From contig JBBHKE010002154.1 of the NCBI GenBank assembly GCA_037447655.1, positions 1 through 59,617 on the forward strand: a DNA stretch of 59,617 nucleotides. The letters run 5' to 3'. The stretch's first letter is position 1. Each line of letters begins with the position of its first letter. A model generated the notes under the pieces. The model saw only the letters and a list, made by a program, of their open reading frames with translations, did not search any database and was not told the origin of the DNA. Positions 1-11,800 of the stretch are shown piece after piece. Source of the DNA: Zygnema cylindricum (lineage: Eukaryota; Streptophyta; Zygnematophyceae; Zygnematales; Zygnemataceae). The position numbers and the translations under genes were made by a program.

Positions 1-89
1 ATTCACCATAATATAAAAACATATAAAAGAATTGAAAACAAAACAAGTAAGATCTAAGTGTCTACAAATACCAAAATAAAATAACCGAT

Positions 90-1345
90 GCCACGAAAAA
101 CTACTGCGATTACACTCAAAAACTATTGCAATCAGAAAGTACTAAGTGTCTTTGTTGCCAAACAAGACACTGTTTTACAAACGGCAAGGCAAGTCAAATA
201 TTATCAAAAGATGGCGAATGTAGGCTGGCGAAAAAGCTATTTTCTGATAAAATTAGGTTTCGAAAGGCGACATAATTGAAAAACAGTTTTGAGCTTTCAT
301 TTTTAAACCTATATAGAGTTTCAACAACTTAAAGCACTTAAAATAAATACTTAGCATTCAACTTGACACTACGGGATATATTCTATGCTTAATTGCTGAA
401 AACGTCAAAAACTTTGACTTAAAAAACGTCGGTTGGACAGCCTATACTAATTTCCAACCGGTAAAAGAATTCATTACTTTGAAAAGTCAATATAACCTAT
501 AATGTGTTGTTTACGACAACTGCCATATCTCTTTCGAAATCTATCTGATTAATACAAACAAATTCTCGAATAACAACTATTGTAAAATTCTATCTATCAA
601 TATAAAATACAACATGTTTGAATAAATCATTGCAAAGTTACAGTACGTCAAAGGTTCCAAAAATTGCACCACAAGACTACTTTGACCCAACCTATCTCTT
701 ATCCTAAATATCCAAATAAAGTGAAGTAAATAAAAAATGGCAAGATTGTCAAGCATACAATGACCGCATTAATCCAAAATTGGAATGCTCGTGCTTTTTC
801 TTCCACAGTCACTCTTGATCTTTCTTTCAAATTAAATTAGGCGCTTGAACTCGACTGCTAAGCTTTGGAACAAATCGTCGATAATAACTTGCTAGCCCTA
901 AAAATATGCGAAATGTAAAAATTTATAAGGGTTGACAACGCATCTAAGGCATCGACCTTCACCATATGTTGACCTACATACTTTTGGGTAACTTCATGTC
1001 CCAAATACAAAATCTTGTGAATATTGTTTTTTTCCTAAATTCTGAATTTTCGCCTTTCAAAACCTAATTTTATCAAAAAAGAGCTTTTTCGCTAGCCTCA
1101 TTTTGCCATCTTTCGATCATATTTGAGTTATCGTGCAGTGTGTTCTCTTTTTGCCGAAACTTAATTAATCACAAAAAAGCTTTTTCTCCAGTCTCCCTTT
1201 GTTATCTTTTGATCATATTTGGGTTGCCTGCAGTTTGTTCTCGCTTTGCCATTTTTTTATCATTTTTAAGTTGCCTTGCAGTTTGTAAAATAGTGTAATG
1301 TTTGGCAACAAAGACACTTAGTACTTTTTGATTGCAATAATAATT
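90..1345. mobile_element. Foldback-type element with long inverted arms
   Basis: The stretch at about 111-278 reappears as its reverse complement at about 1040-1345. Both arms share the short string AAGTACTAAGTGTCTTTGTTG and a following tract with CAAGGCAA and ATCAAAAGAT words. The right arm is longer because a unit of roughly 100 bp is repeated about three times in it, each with GCTTTTTC and TTTTGATCAT words. This is the layout of a foldback or Mutator-like element with subrepeats in its inverted termini. No transposase is visible between the arms and I could not fix the exact ends or a target duplication. It probably lies in the last intron or downstream flank of the methyltransferase gene. 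Confidence 0.5.
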
Positions 1346-2540
1346 GAGGGTTTTAAGGAGGGAGTTGAATGAATCTTTAACTTAGAGGGAAATCAAAGAT
1401 CCGTGGGTTTTTGGGACCTTATGAGGAAGATCGCGAGAGTTTTCCGTGGCATCGGTTCTCTCTTCGGGGAAAGACAATTTTTTTTTTAAGATTGGCATCC
1501 GATGACGCTTAAATCCTACTTGTTTTGTTTTGAACTCGTTTATATGTTTTTGTATTGTGTTTAATTGCTTCTGATGGAGTAGGGTAGATGACAATATTGC
1601 AGACTATAAAGTAGGGTAAATGGCAATATTATTCATTAGAACACAGTTATATGAGTTATGGCACTCTAAACTATTTATATGACAATCTAAACTATTTATA
1701 TTTTGATTTTTATTTGTTAATTATTAGAATTAGGGTTATTGTTGACTACTTTTGTTGAAGTTGTTAGTGTAGCCTACCAACATTGTTGATGATATAGCTC
1801 GCTGTTAGATGGATAGTAAAAGGACAGTAGAGCGACTAATTACTCTTTAAGCTCAAGTTTTTCATCGGGAGATTCCAAAAACCATGGGCAATTTGCAAGC
1901 GGGCCCAACACAGAGATTGACTTTGGTTTTCTCACTCTAGAAGTGGCTCTTATGTTCATCTACAACGACGTTTCCAGCCCATGGATTTTGTTTATCGGAT
2001 GCGGCAGACTAAGGAAATTTTTAGATATTTTTGCAAGCCACATTATTCTAAAGGTGGTTGAGGTTTCCCTTCAGTAATGGTAACTTTAGAGGGGGCTAAC
2101 GGCGAGAGAGTTAAAGAAAAAAAATTAATGTGGCTCTTTGCCACCTTCGACAGCTCGAGGACGAGCCAACATTGCATTTAACCTACTTTCCCTTTTATCC
2201 TATTTGTTCTAATTTTCCCTTGTGTTGTCTTTGGTTAGGAAACTACATACATTTTATTATGTAAGCATGCACTCGAACTTGGCATTCTTTTTAAGTGGCA
2301 ATGACCTTAGAAAGGAGGGGAATGATCCAAGAGTTCATACGACGGTCCCAACATTGGGGACGGAAGTGGTAACTTTTCTGTCTTTTCATTGTTTTGTATC
2401 ATCTTTATGTCTACACTAATGTTGTTCGGTTGATCATTGTATTTCGGCATATGGATTCCTTTACGTGGAGTGTTATTTGTTGCCAAATTGATATATTATT
2501 CTTCATGCATTAAGCATCACAACCATGGGCTCGACACCTC
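1346..2540. other. Non-coding stretch left of the methyltransferase exons
   Basis: AT-rich DNA without a convincing coding signal. I searched its minus strand for the expected last SET and post-SET exon(s) of the methyltransferase (a VTISYIDE-like start and a C-terminal C-x-C motif) and found none. A short VTI peptide near 2080 runs into TEG and a stop and does not fit. Confidence 0.4.
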
Positions 2541-2678
2541 TCCTTCTCTTTTTCCTTCTCTCTCTCCTCTTCCCTCTCCCTCTCCCCCTCCCCCTCCTCC
2601 CTCCCCTCTCCCCCTTGCCTTTTCCCTCTCTTCTTTTTTTCCTCCCCTCTCTCTCTCCCTCTCCCTCTCCCCCTTTTA
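2541..2678 (+). repeat. Pyrimidine-rich simple repeat (CCCTCT)
   Basis: Imperfect CCCTCTCCCT-type tract, polypurine on the minus strand. It sits about 70 bases downstream of the donor site of the last exon found in the methyltransferase gene, so it is probably intronic. Open frames across it on both strands come only from low complexity. Confidence 0.8.
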
Positions 2679-2748
2679 AAAAAAATAAGCTGGCAGCAAT
2701 TAAACCATGAGAAATCATTTAAAGCATTGCACCACTCTCGCATCTTAC

Positions 2749-2805
2749 CTCTTCCCCTTTGGCGATGGCCCTAGTTGCCACCAACACGGCTCGTCCATCC
2801 AAATC
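2749..2805 (-). CDS. ATXR2: ATXR2-like exon 15 (last exon found)
   Basis: 57 bases, 19 codons: DLDGRAVLVATRAIAKGEE, followed by donor GTAAGA. Equivalent to the DGQAVIIALRRISKNEE stretch of ATXR2. The next exon should start with the VTISYIDE-like SET motif and was not located. Confidence 0.9.
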
Positions 2806-5800
2806 CTTAAAAAAAAAAAAAAAAAAAATAGAGCGAGAGTAAAAATAAAGAGGGACACAGAAAAGAGAGAGAGAAAAGAATGAGAAAAAAAAATGCTCAA
2901 TGTCATAATTGAAGAGTAGCTGTTGAAGTCATAATCAAATTTTAATTAAAAAAGACGAAAGAAAAGTTAAAATTGTTGAAGTCATTAACTAACATTACTC
3001 TCAAAAGATTAAAAAAATAAAAGAGATTATGAAAAGGTTAAAAAAAAAAGGTTTCTGAAAAGATAAAAAAAAAAGTTTTTAATTGTTGAAGGGATCATCA
3101 AATATTATTCAAAAAAGGACAAAACTGTTGAAACCATAACAATTTAACTTTTATTTTAAAAAGATAACAAAAAGTATAACTGTTGAAGTCATAATCAAAC
3201 ATTATTCTAAAAAAAATGTTATCATGTTTTGGCTGTTTAGAAACCAAAAAAATATGGGCGGCTAATAAACAAAAAAAAGAACAACACGATATGGGCGGCT
3301 AATAAACAAAAAAAAGAACAACACGATACAGTAATGAATCAAATAACAAATACTATAATGAATACAATAAACGTAAAATAACAATCACAGATAATAAACT
3401 CAACAATAATTACACTAATAACAAAAATAATAACAATAATAAGAACAATTATAATGATAATATTGATTATCATTCTGTTCCATACCCCAAATTCTATTTA
3501 ATTAACCGCAATATGGTTTTTACCATATTGTCGGTGACTAGAATGTGCCAGTTTGCAATATTTTGTGGTATAGTAAACAATTTTAGATTTTTGAATTAAA
3601 AAAACAACAAGTTTTTTTCAACTCTTACAATTTTCCATCCAAACTATCTACAAAATATTTTTGGTGTGGTCTCAAAATACCACAGAATAGGACAGAATAT
3701 GACAGAATATCATAGAATATCTCATAAAATTACAGAACCGTATCACAGAGAATCTCTTGTTTAAGAGGTAATCTCACCGTATTTTCCTTAAAGGCTCGAG
3801 TATTGGGATCACAGGAATGGTTTATACAACTTTGAAGAGCAAAAAATGCCGTTCCTATGTTGGTTTAAAAAAAAAACAAAAAGAAAAAAAAAAAAAAAAA
3901 AAACAGAAAAAAGGGGATTAAAAGAAATTTTGGTTTCAGCGGAGCATTTACACTTTTGAGGTAATTAAAAAAAAAAAAAAACGACGAATGCGGTTTCACC
4001 ATTGTTAGAGAGAAATTAACCTCAAATCTCTAAATGATATGAAAATATCTCTAAATCTCTGTTTACAAAATAGAGAAACAAAGAAACAGAGAAATACAAA
4101 GAAACTGATATACAAATAAATGACTTCTCATCTCCCAATTTTCCTAAGAAAATTAATTGACTATTATCAAAAAGTGTTTGCAATCCTTAAGTAACACAAT
4201 GAATAAACATTTTCAGAAGAAAGAAGATCATATGAAAACAATATGCGAAAGCTTCAATTAGCTAAAATATGAGTTGTTGGATAGGGAGAATTTTATAAGG
4301 TGAAGGCTTTAAAGTGTAAGTGAAAACTCCTTTTTGTATTTTTCAACTGGAAAGTACAAAATGAAAATGAAAAGAAAATGAAAAGCAGTTCCAAAATCCT
4401 TACCTTCACATGGATCGCCATAGTTATCGTTCAAAGCTTCCAAAATTGGTAGAATAACTCCACTATCTTCCTCCTGAAATATACAAAAGTACAAAAGTAC
4501 AGAAAGTGTATTGTTGATATGACAAAACAGAGGAATAACTGTTAATACCCATTTTACAGTACCTTTTCTAGATTTCAATATGCTAATGTCTTAACAAAAA
4601 GCTGCAAAACTCATCGATAAACTAATTATTTTTCCTGGAACTGAAAACCTTATATTTTTTTGAGCAAAATGTGTGATTTCCAACGTTATTTGATTCGTGA
4701 ACTTGTAGAAGATTTCGAGGAAATTTTGTAACAAGAAATTCAAGATTAGATTTTCAATATCAGTGAACTTAATCCATTAGTAAACGGCCAAAATCACTAC
4801 TGACAAATTCACAAAATAATAATAAAAATAACATAATACAATATAATACGATATAATATAACATAATATAACAACAATATAATCGAATAGAATAGAATAG
4901 AATATTTATGTCCATACTATATATACACATATATATCCATAGATAGATGATATAGGTACTATATTGATACTAATGATATTGATATAATGTTGATATTGAT
5001 GTCAATATATATACATATATATCCACATTTTCCGCATTTTAGTATTTTCAACTTTGATAATGTATAGTTGCGCAAAATCTTCACCTTTTCCAGGGGTAAA
5101 TTGTCGTCAATCATCACAAAATATTCATCCAAAGGGGAAGGGACCACTACAGCCCTGTCAAAGACCAGCCCCCAAAGAGTGTTGAAGTAGGAAACCAAAA
5201 GGATGTGAGAGAGAGGAGGATTAGGAAGGAGTGAGAGCGTGAATTTCATCCGCCAGTATACAGCTCAAAAAAAGAGTGAAATGAGAAAGGAAGAGAAATA
5301 AAGGAAGAAAGAGGGAGAATGCATATTCATCAGACAGTAAACAGGTTAAAACAAGAGGGAAATGGGAGATAGAGAGGGAGAAGAAGACGGAGAATAGAGA
5401 GCGTGAATCTTCACCTCATTATAGAGCCTAGGAAAAAATGAGGAAAACAACAAACAGACGGGGACTTCAAATAAATAAGAAACAGTACACATCATTTACC
5501 AGCATTAATCTAGTCCAAGTATTTTTGAATAAAGCATGTAAAAGTTTAACTATTGCTATTGTTTAGTCAATTTAGAAGTTTGTAAACTTTGTTTGGTTGG
5601 TGTACAGACCCAATTTCTGAAATTTGTACAAATAATAACGTGGACCCTTTTAAAAAAAAAACAACCACACTAACAGTTGTTTGCCGAGTAGATCCTGAAC
5701 ACACAAAAATATGATCGTTTTCACAATAGGACATAAAAATAAATAAGACAAAAAGGAAGGTAAAATAAAGGTTTTGTCACATTTATAAAGGATACAGTAG

Positions 5801-8800
5801 AACCTCTCTAAAACAGTACTCTTGGGAGCGAGCGTTGGTATTGAATTAAGACAGGTTACTGAATTAAGGAGGATCATTATTTACTGTGGACCCAACCTCA
5901 GTCCCGGGGGCAGGCATTGATTTATGGAGGTTATTGAATTCAGCAGTATCTTAGAGAGGTTTTACTGTATTAGGATAATAACGAATGATAATTTGAGCAG
6001 TTCCGAGGTCAAACTACAGCTGACAAGTGATTGGCAAGAAGAGATTGAAGAAACTGAAGAGACGGAAAAGATTGAAATTGAAGAGACAGAAAAGATTGAG
6101 ATTGAAAAAGCTGAAGAGAAGTTGGAGATTCAAAAGCTTTGAGAACTGAGTTTCCTGCAAAAATATGTCACCAGTTTTTGCTTTGTTTTTGTTTTTGTTA
6201 TTTTTTTAAATTTTTGCTGTTTTTCACATTGCTTGGACTTTCAAGTTATGGGTGTTTTATTTCACATTAAAATGGATACAAATGGGTGTAGAACAGGTGA
6301 GGATTCAATGCTCTGAAGGATTCAATAAGGCTGTAGAACGTAATGTTTACGGGAGAAAACAAAAAAACACTTTCAACTTTACCAATTTCTATTTTTTTCC
6401 TCAACTTTTGTGAAAAGGTACTTTCCCACAAAAAAGAAAAAAAAAACATAGGAAAAAAAAACAAAAAAACAAAAACAGAAAACACAAAAAACTTTAACTG
6501 TTGTTAAGTGCTTTTTTTTTCCTTATATTTATTTTTTCGTCTAAAGTAAACATGCATACCCTTGTCAGGAGAGTGTCAGCATTTCAAGTTGGTTTTCTCC
6601 TAAGAAATTTGTAAAACTCTAAAAACCTTTTAAAACCCTGAAAACTCAAATGCCTCTACTTTCTCCACTCCCTCTCACACTTCTTTCCTTGAAAAATTCT
6701 CTAAACGTTACCCTAAAAGCTTTGTTAAACAATAAAACACTAACTCCTAAATCTGAAAAAACAAAAGCCTTTCTAAACCCTAAAACTTTCTACAGTTTCT
6801 AATAACATAGACCTCCTGTACTGTCTTCTGAACGGTGTTCTCCGTAATTCTGCTAAGACTAGACAGACAAACAATAATAAGGATCGGAATATAGAATGAT
6901 CCACACTAAATCGTGTACACAAATTGTAGGGGTGTTTTTTAATACCTACTTTAGAAATTTGTGATTGAAATGGTCCATTCTACATCTTCGGAATATAGAA
7001 TGATCCACACTAAATCGTGTTCACAAATTGTAGGGGTGTTTTTTAATACCTACTTTAGGGACCAGGCTAATTATGGACAGACCAAATACTTCATATACTG
7101 CCCTATCTCCTAGTTCAAAAACTTCACATTTTTTTTTCTGGGTAAGAACCACATGAGAGCACCAGATTTACAAAAGGAGAGGGGAAAGGGAAGAGTGGCA
7201 GGGGGGAGGGGGAGAGGGAGAGGGAGAGAGGAATTCTCACAGGTTGTTGAGTTCGAATATTCCAATAATGTTGTCATAGACCTCCTCAGTAAAAACTAAG
7301 TTACAGTCAGGAAAATTGCATCAGTTGTATACCATTTTAGAAACTTTGAAAATACAAGTTTTTTCACCGTTTTGTTTAACTGGACGTAGTGAACTGAATA
7401 CAAACAGAGACCCCGATACAAAATCTAAATGATCCAGCCTTGGAATAAGACGAAGATGAAAAACCATGGATACAAAGTATGCAAATAAATAACGTAACTA
7501 ATTTCCATTTTTTTTTTCTTCTTGTACCCAATTTAGCGCTGTTCCATGTGTGAAAAATTGAATATTTCAGTAGAATGGAGACTTATTCAAAAGGGATACG
7601 AGGACTCCATTTTCCATCGTAAATCGCGGATTTCAGAAGGCCAAAAGACTGAAATCCCATCCATCCATGGCAAGCAATTTCATGAGTAAAAATGTTAAAA
7701 TTTTCAATAGAAGAATGAAAAAGTGGCACATGATTTATTCCCTTAAGAGTATATTTTTGACAAAGCTACACCGCTAGTTGTTATTAGTGTTAACACTAAT
7801 AACGATTAGCGGTGTACTTCACCTTCCCATTCTTCTTCTCCTCCCTTGCCCGAGTGATGGTTTTAATCTCCATGATGAACATTATTTCAAAATTCTTGTC
7901 TTGGACCATATGACTTTTATTTATACATTTTCTGCAATTCCTTCAATACTGAGGTAAAAAATGAAACTCTCTGAATTACCTTCAAAAGAAGCAAAATATG
8001 TGCAATGAGACGGAAACAATGTGAGACAATCAAAGAGAGACAAAAGCGAGAGGAAACAGAAAACCAAGAGAGAAAAGCAAAGACAGAGAAGATGAGGAGA
8101 AGAAAGAAATACAAAAGAGAGAGGAAACAGAAAACCAAGAGAGAAAAGCAAAGACAGAGAAGGTGAGGAGAAGAAAGAAATACCTGCAATGAGAGCTCTC
8201 GAATCTGTTCTCGAAAGGAGTCCTCGTCTTCGGGCTCAACATCTGAAGGAAGAGCCATGGCCTCCCACCAACTGACATGGAAACGGTCATGAATGTCAAA
8301 AAGAGAAAAGAAGGAGAGAGGGAAACACAGCGTGAGAAACAACGACAGAGAAAAAGTGAGGAAAGACAGCAAAAACAAAGAAAGGGAAGACGAGAGAGGA
8401 AAGACAGCAAAAGCAAAGAAAGGGAAGAGGAAAGACAGACAAAAACAATGGGAGACACAAAGACAGAAAGAGAGGGGAAAAATAGAAAACAACAAGAGGA
8501 AGGAAAGACATAGAAGATGGGAGAAGAAAGACAAAAAAACTAAACTAAAATATGTGGAAATTAATAAAAGACTGGAGCAGAGGGAGGAGATAGGAGTCAG
8601 GACAGGAACAAGAGAACGAAAGAAAGAATGAAGGCAGAAACAGAACAAGAAGAGATTAAATCGAAAAGGAAGAAAGAAATGGAGGAAATCAGCACAGCAA
8701 GAATAGGAACAAAGAAGAAAAAAGGAAGGAAAAAAAAGGAGGAAGGCAGAGAGCGGAGAGAAGGGAGAAAAAATCTAAAGAAGGAATGGAGAATGGAAGT

Positions 8801-11800
8801 GCATAAAGGAGGAAAGGAATCGGGTAGGGAAGGTCAGAAGGGGAAAAGGGAGGGAAGGAAGAAGGGAAGACTTAAGAAGGGGAAAATATTATTATACAAA
8901 AAGCGTTTACACAAATCTCTTGATAATAAGTCAGAGACCTACCGAGCTTTATGCGCCATAGAAAATGGTTTCCACGCCTTCAACAAAATTTTCATATCTC
9001 CACCTTCGCTGTCACGTGACTTATTCTCACCCTCTTCTTTATTCTCTCCCTCTTCTTTTTTCAAAGAATTTGCTTTTAGTACAGTCAAAGCCACAACCTG
9101 CCCGAAGATGTGACGGCTATCCTTGATTCAGAAATCCTAACTTTATTCATAAAATAACAATTTTCAGAATTAATTGCTCAATTTTTTCAACGTCCTTCCT
9201 TCAGTACATATCCGCCCTTCAATAGACGGGAAAGTTTTTTATCCTTAGTTGGTGAGAGCAAAGAGAAGTAGGAAAACACGAGTTTTTTTTCAATGATTAT
9301 ACAACATTCAAGTCAAGTACAGTATTTTCCGATGACAATGTAGCATTCAAGTTAAAGGAAGAAAGAGGAAAATTTGTTGTAGGAAGGGAAGAGAATAAGC
9401 ACCTGAGCTGCTAAATGGAAAATATCGTTTGTCTCTAAAAAATTGACACCAAAAAAAAAAATACAGTATATAAAACGTATCGTATATAAATATCGTTTGT
9501 GCCACATGAAACCAGCCAAAATAACACCCCCCCCACAAAAAAAAAAAGATTTTATGGAGTCATTGGTAGACGTACAGACTACAATCTGATACCCAATTAA
9601 AAATGGTTTTTTCAGCTAATCCCCTCCAGGGTAAAAATTGCCTATTAGGGATAAAAATCATCTTCACTGGAAAGAAATCATCTACTGATGCACAATATGA
9701 AAACTGTCAATAGACAGTGATGTTTAATGATGATGTTTTTTCTTGAAAACAGAACATTTTTTAAAGAAACTCCTTTCTAAAAACTTTACTTTCTAAAAAC
9801 CGAAAGAATTCAACTTAAAGCGTCCTTCATTGAGAAGATAAACACGGTGACCCCAAGATTAAAGTTGTTACAGAGCTTACTGAATAAGTGTGGTTATTCG
9901 TTTTAATGGCTTTTAATGAGTGTTAAAAAAACATGTTTAGTACAATACATGAGTTAGAATGGAAAACATCTGACGCTTAGAAACCTGTACCAAAATTAGT
10001 GAAGATTGGCAAACCACATTAATACCGGTAGGCAGCATGGCAGGAACAATTTAACATAAGAAATCGACCATTTGCAATAAAAAAAAAATTCCCATACCAT
10101 CTGAAAGTGATTTAAACTCTTTGAGAGCCTCCACATTGGAAGCTTTTGATTTGGGACCGGAGCAAAGGAGAGAGTGGTAGCTATTCCATGCTTTCTCAGC
10201 ACAATTATCGCTGAATTTTAAAAAAGGAAAACAACCCAATTCACCGAAAACAACAAAACATTAGTATATAGTGATAGCTCATGTGTTAAACCTGCAGAAA
10301 CACCCAATTTCACCCACGAAAACGAGACGTAAATCACTAAAAAAGAGACAGTTATAAGATGTGAAATAGTTGACAACTCATGTGTTTAAAAGTTCAGAAT
10401 AGCAATGGTCGATTTGAGTCGTTCAAAAAATGAGAATGTTATATTTCTAAAACAGTTTCATCACCACACATTCAGTCAAACTATTTTTTGTTTCACATCT
10501 TGGCATTATCATTATTAATAACAATAATAATAATAATAATTGCTTGGTATTATTATTATATTTTGCTTTGGCAATCAAATCAAAAATGGGCAGATTTGAA
10601 TCAAACTCCTAACCTGCAAAATATATCTTCTTGACAACCTCCAGGACACTTCACAATTCCGGGCAGCTGAAAATTTTCCTCTTCCGTATGAGGCAATTTT
10701 ATCTTCCCGCGAATCAATCGAAAGGCTAACTTCTCCGAAACACTTTCCATAGACTCTTTATTTGTCTCGTTGGTTCCCACTACATAACTTTCATCCTCTT
10801 CATTTAACTCGATCCGGTTTTCCAGATTAATCATCGGATCGTCGTCATTCAGATCTTTTTTTTTTTTTTTTTTCCGGCGGCGCGCGTACTCAGCCTCCAT
10901 TCCTTCAAGCCTCCTTTCTCAATGCTCGTTCGAACGATCGAAGTGGGATTTTGAATCCGTTTTTTATGTCTATTTGCTAATTTCACTTTATACTTTGCAA
11001 CAATTCATTTAAAATATTACGATAAAGTATCCCATGAATCCCATGTGCTCCTTTTTAGGAACAAGAAGTGACCATGGCAATTTTTTTTCCCCAAAAACAG
11101 AAACCGATTAGAAAGAGAACGACAATAAAGGCACTCAAAGAGGGAGACTTTGGGAGGGGAGATGAAGAAGAGCGAGGGCATGGTTGGGAGAGGGAGGGGA
11201 AGAGGGAGAGAGAAGCAAAGAGACAAAAAATGGACAGGTTTTAGACAAAATAAAGGAGAGGAAGGCACAGAAGTGAAAAGTCTAGAGGCATCAGAGAAAA
11301 AGTGCATGAAAAGAAGAAGAAGAAGAGAGAGTGCAGTAGAGAGAATATTCTAAAAGATAACGGACATTGCCTTACAACCCAAAATACAAAAAAAAAAATA
11401 CCTTATTAGATGAATGTTGAGCCCCAACTAATATTGGTTCTTGAAGGACCACATCTTCTTCGGCAAAAGAACGCTCAGCAAATAAACCTGGAAACAAGCC
11501 CAGAAACAAACATAAAAGAAATTGTAAAAAAGAAAAAAGGAATCCGTTCAGAAAACCCCGGGGAGTCCAGGCATCTTTTTACAAATAAAGTCTATTTGAA
11601 AAAAGATGGAAAAGTCAGTTCTTTCAAAAGGAGGGGAGATTACGAATATAAAAGTTGAAGTTGTGGGAGGAAGGTGAAAAAAAGGCCTGGATGGAGTTAG
11701 AATAAAAAAGATTTGAACAAAAACATATATATGGAAACAAAAGCATGTGAAGGTCAGCAAAAAAATAAAGGACCAGTAGTATGATAGATAAACCTATGAT

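Noticed and set aside
88-279. Small frame MPRKTTAITLKNY...
   Set aside because: Lies in the left arm of the foldback repeat; no homology and no second coding copy in the other arm.
2437-2743. Several overlapping frames on both strands.
   Set aside because: They cover the CCCTCT simple repeat; the peptides are low-complexity Pro/Ser/Leu or Gly/Arg/Glu.
4380-4403. GTAF peptide directly behind exon 13, resembling the next conserved motif.
   Set aside because: The true continuation GTAFFALQSCINHSC is at 3854-3778 with proper splice sites; the match behind exon 13 is intronic chance.
7917-8648. 243-codon minus-strand frame rich in Ser, Leu and Phe.
   Set aside because: It lies over a polypyrimidine intron tract and only its middle overlaps a true exon (8184-8271). 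Composition, not coding, keeps it open.
11017-11307. Minus-strand peptide ECLYCRSLSNR as the missing zinc-finger exon of the methyltransferase.
   Set aside because: It lacks the expected C-x2-C-x2-CF spacing and no donor in the right phase follows. Kept only as a remote possibility.
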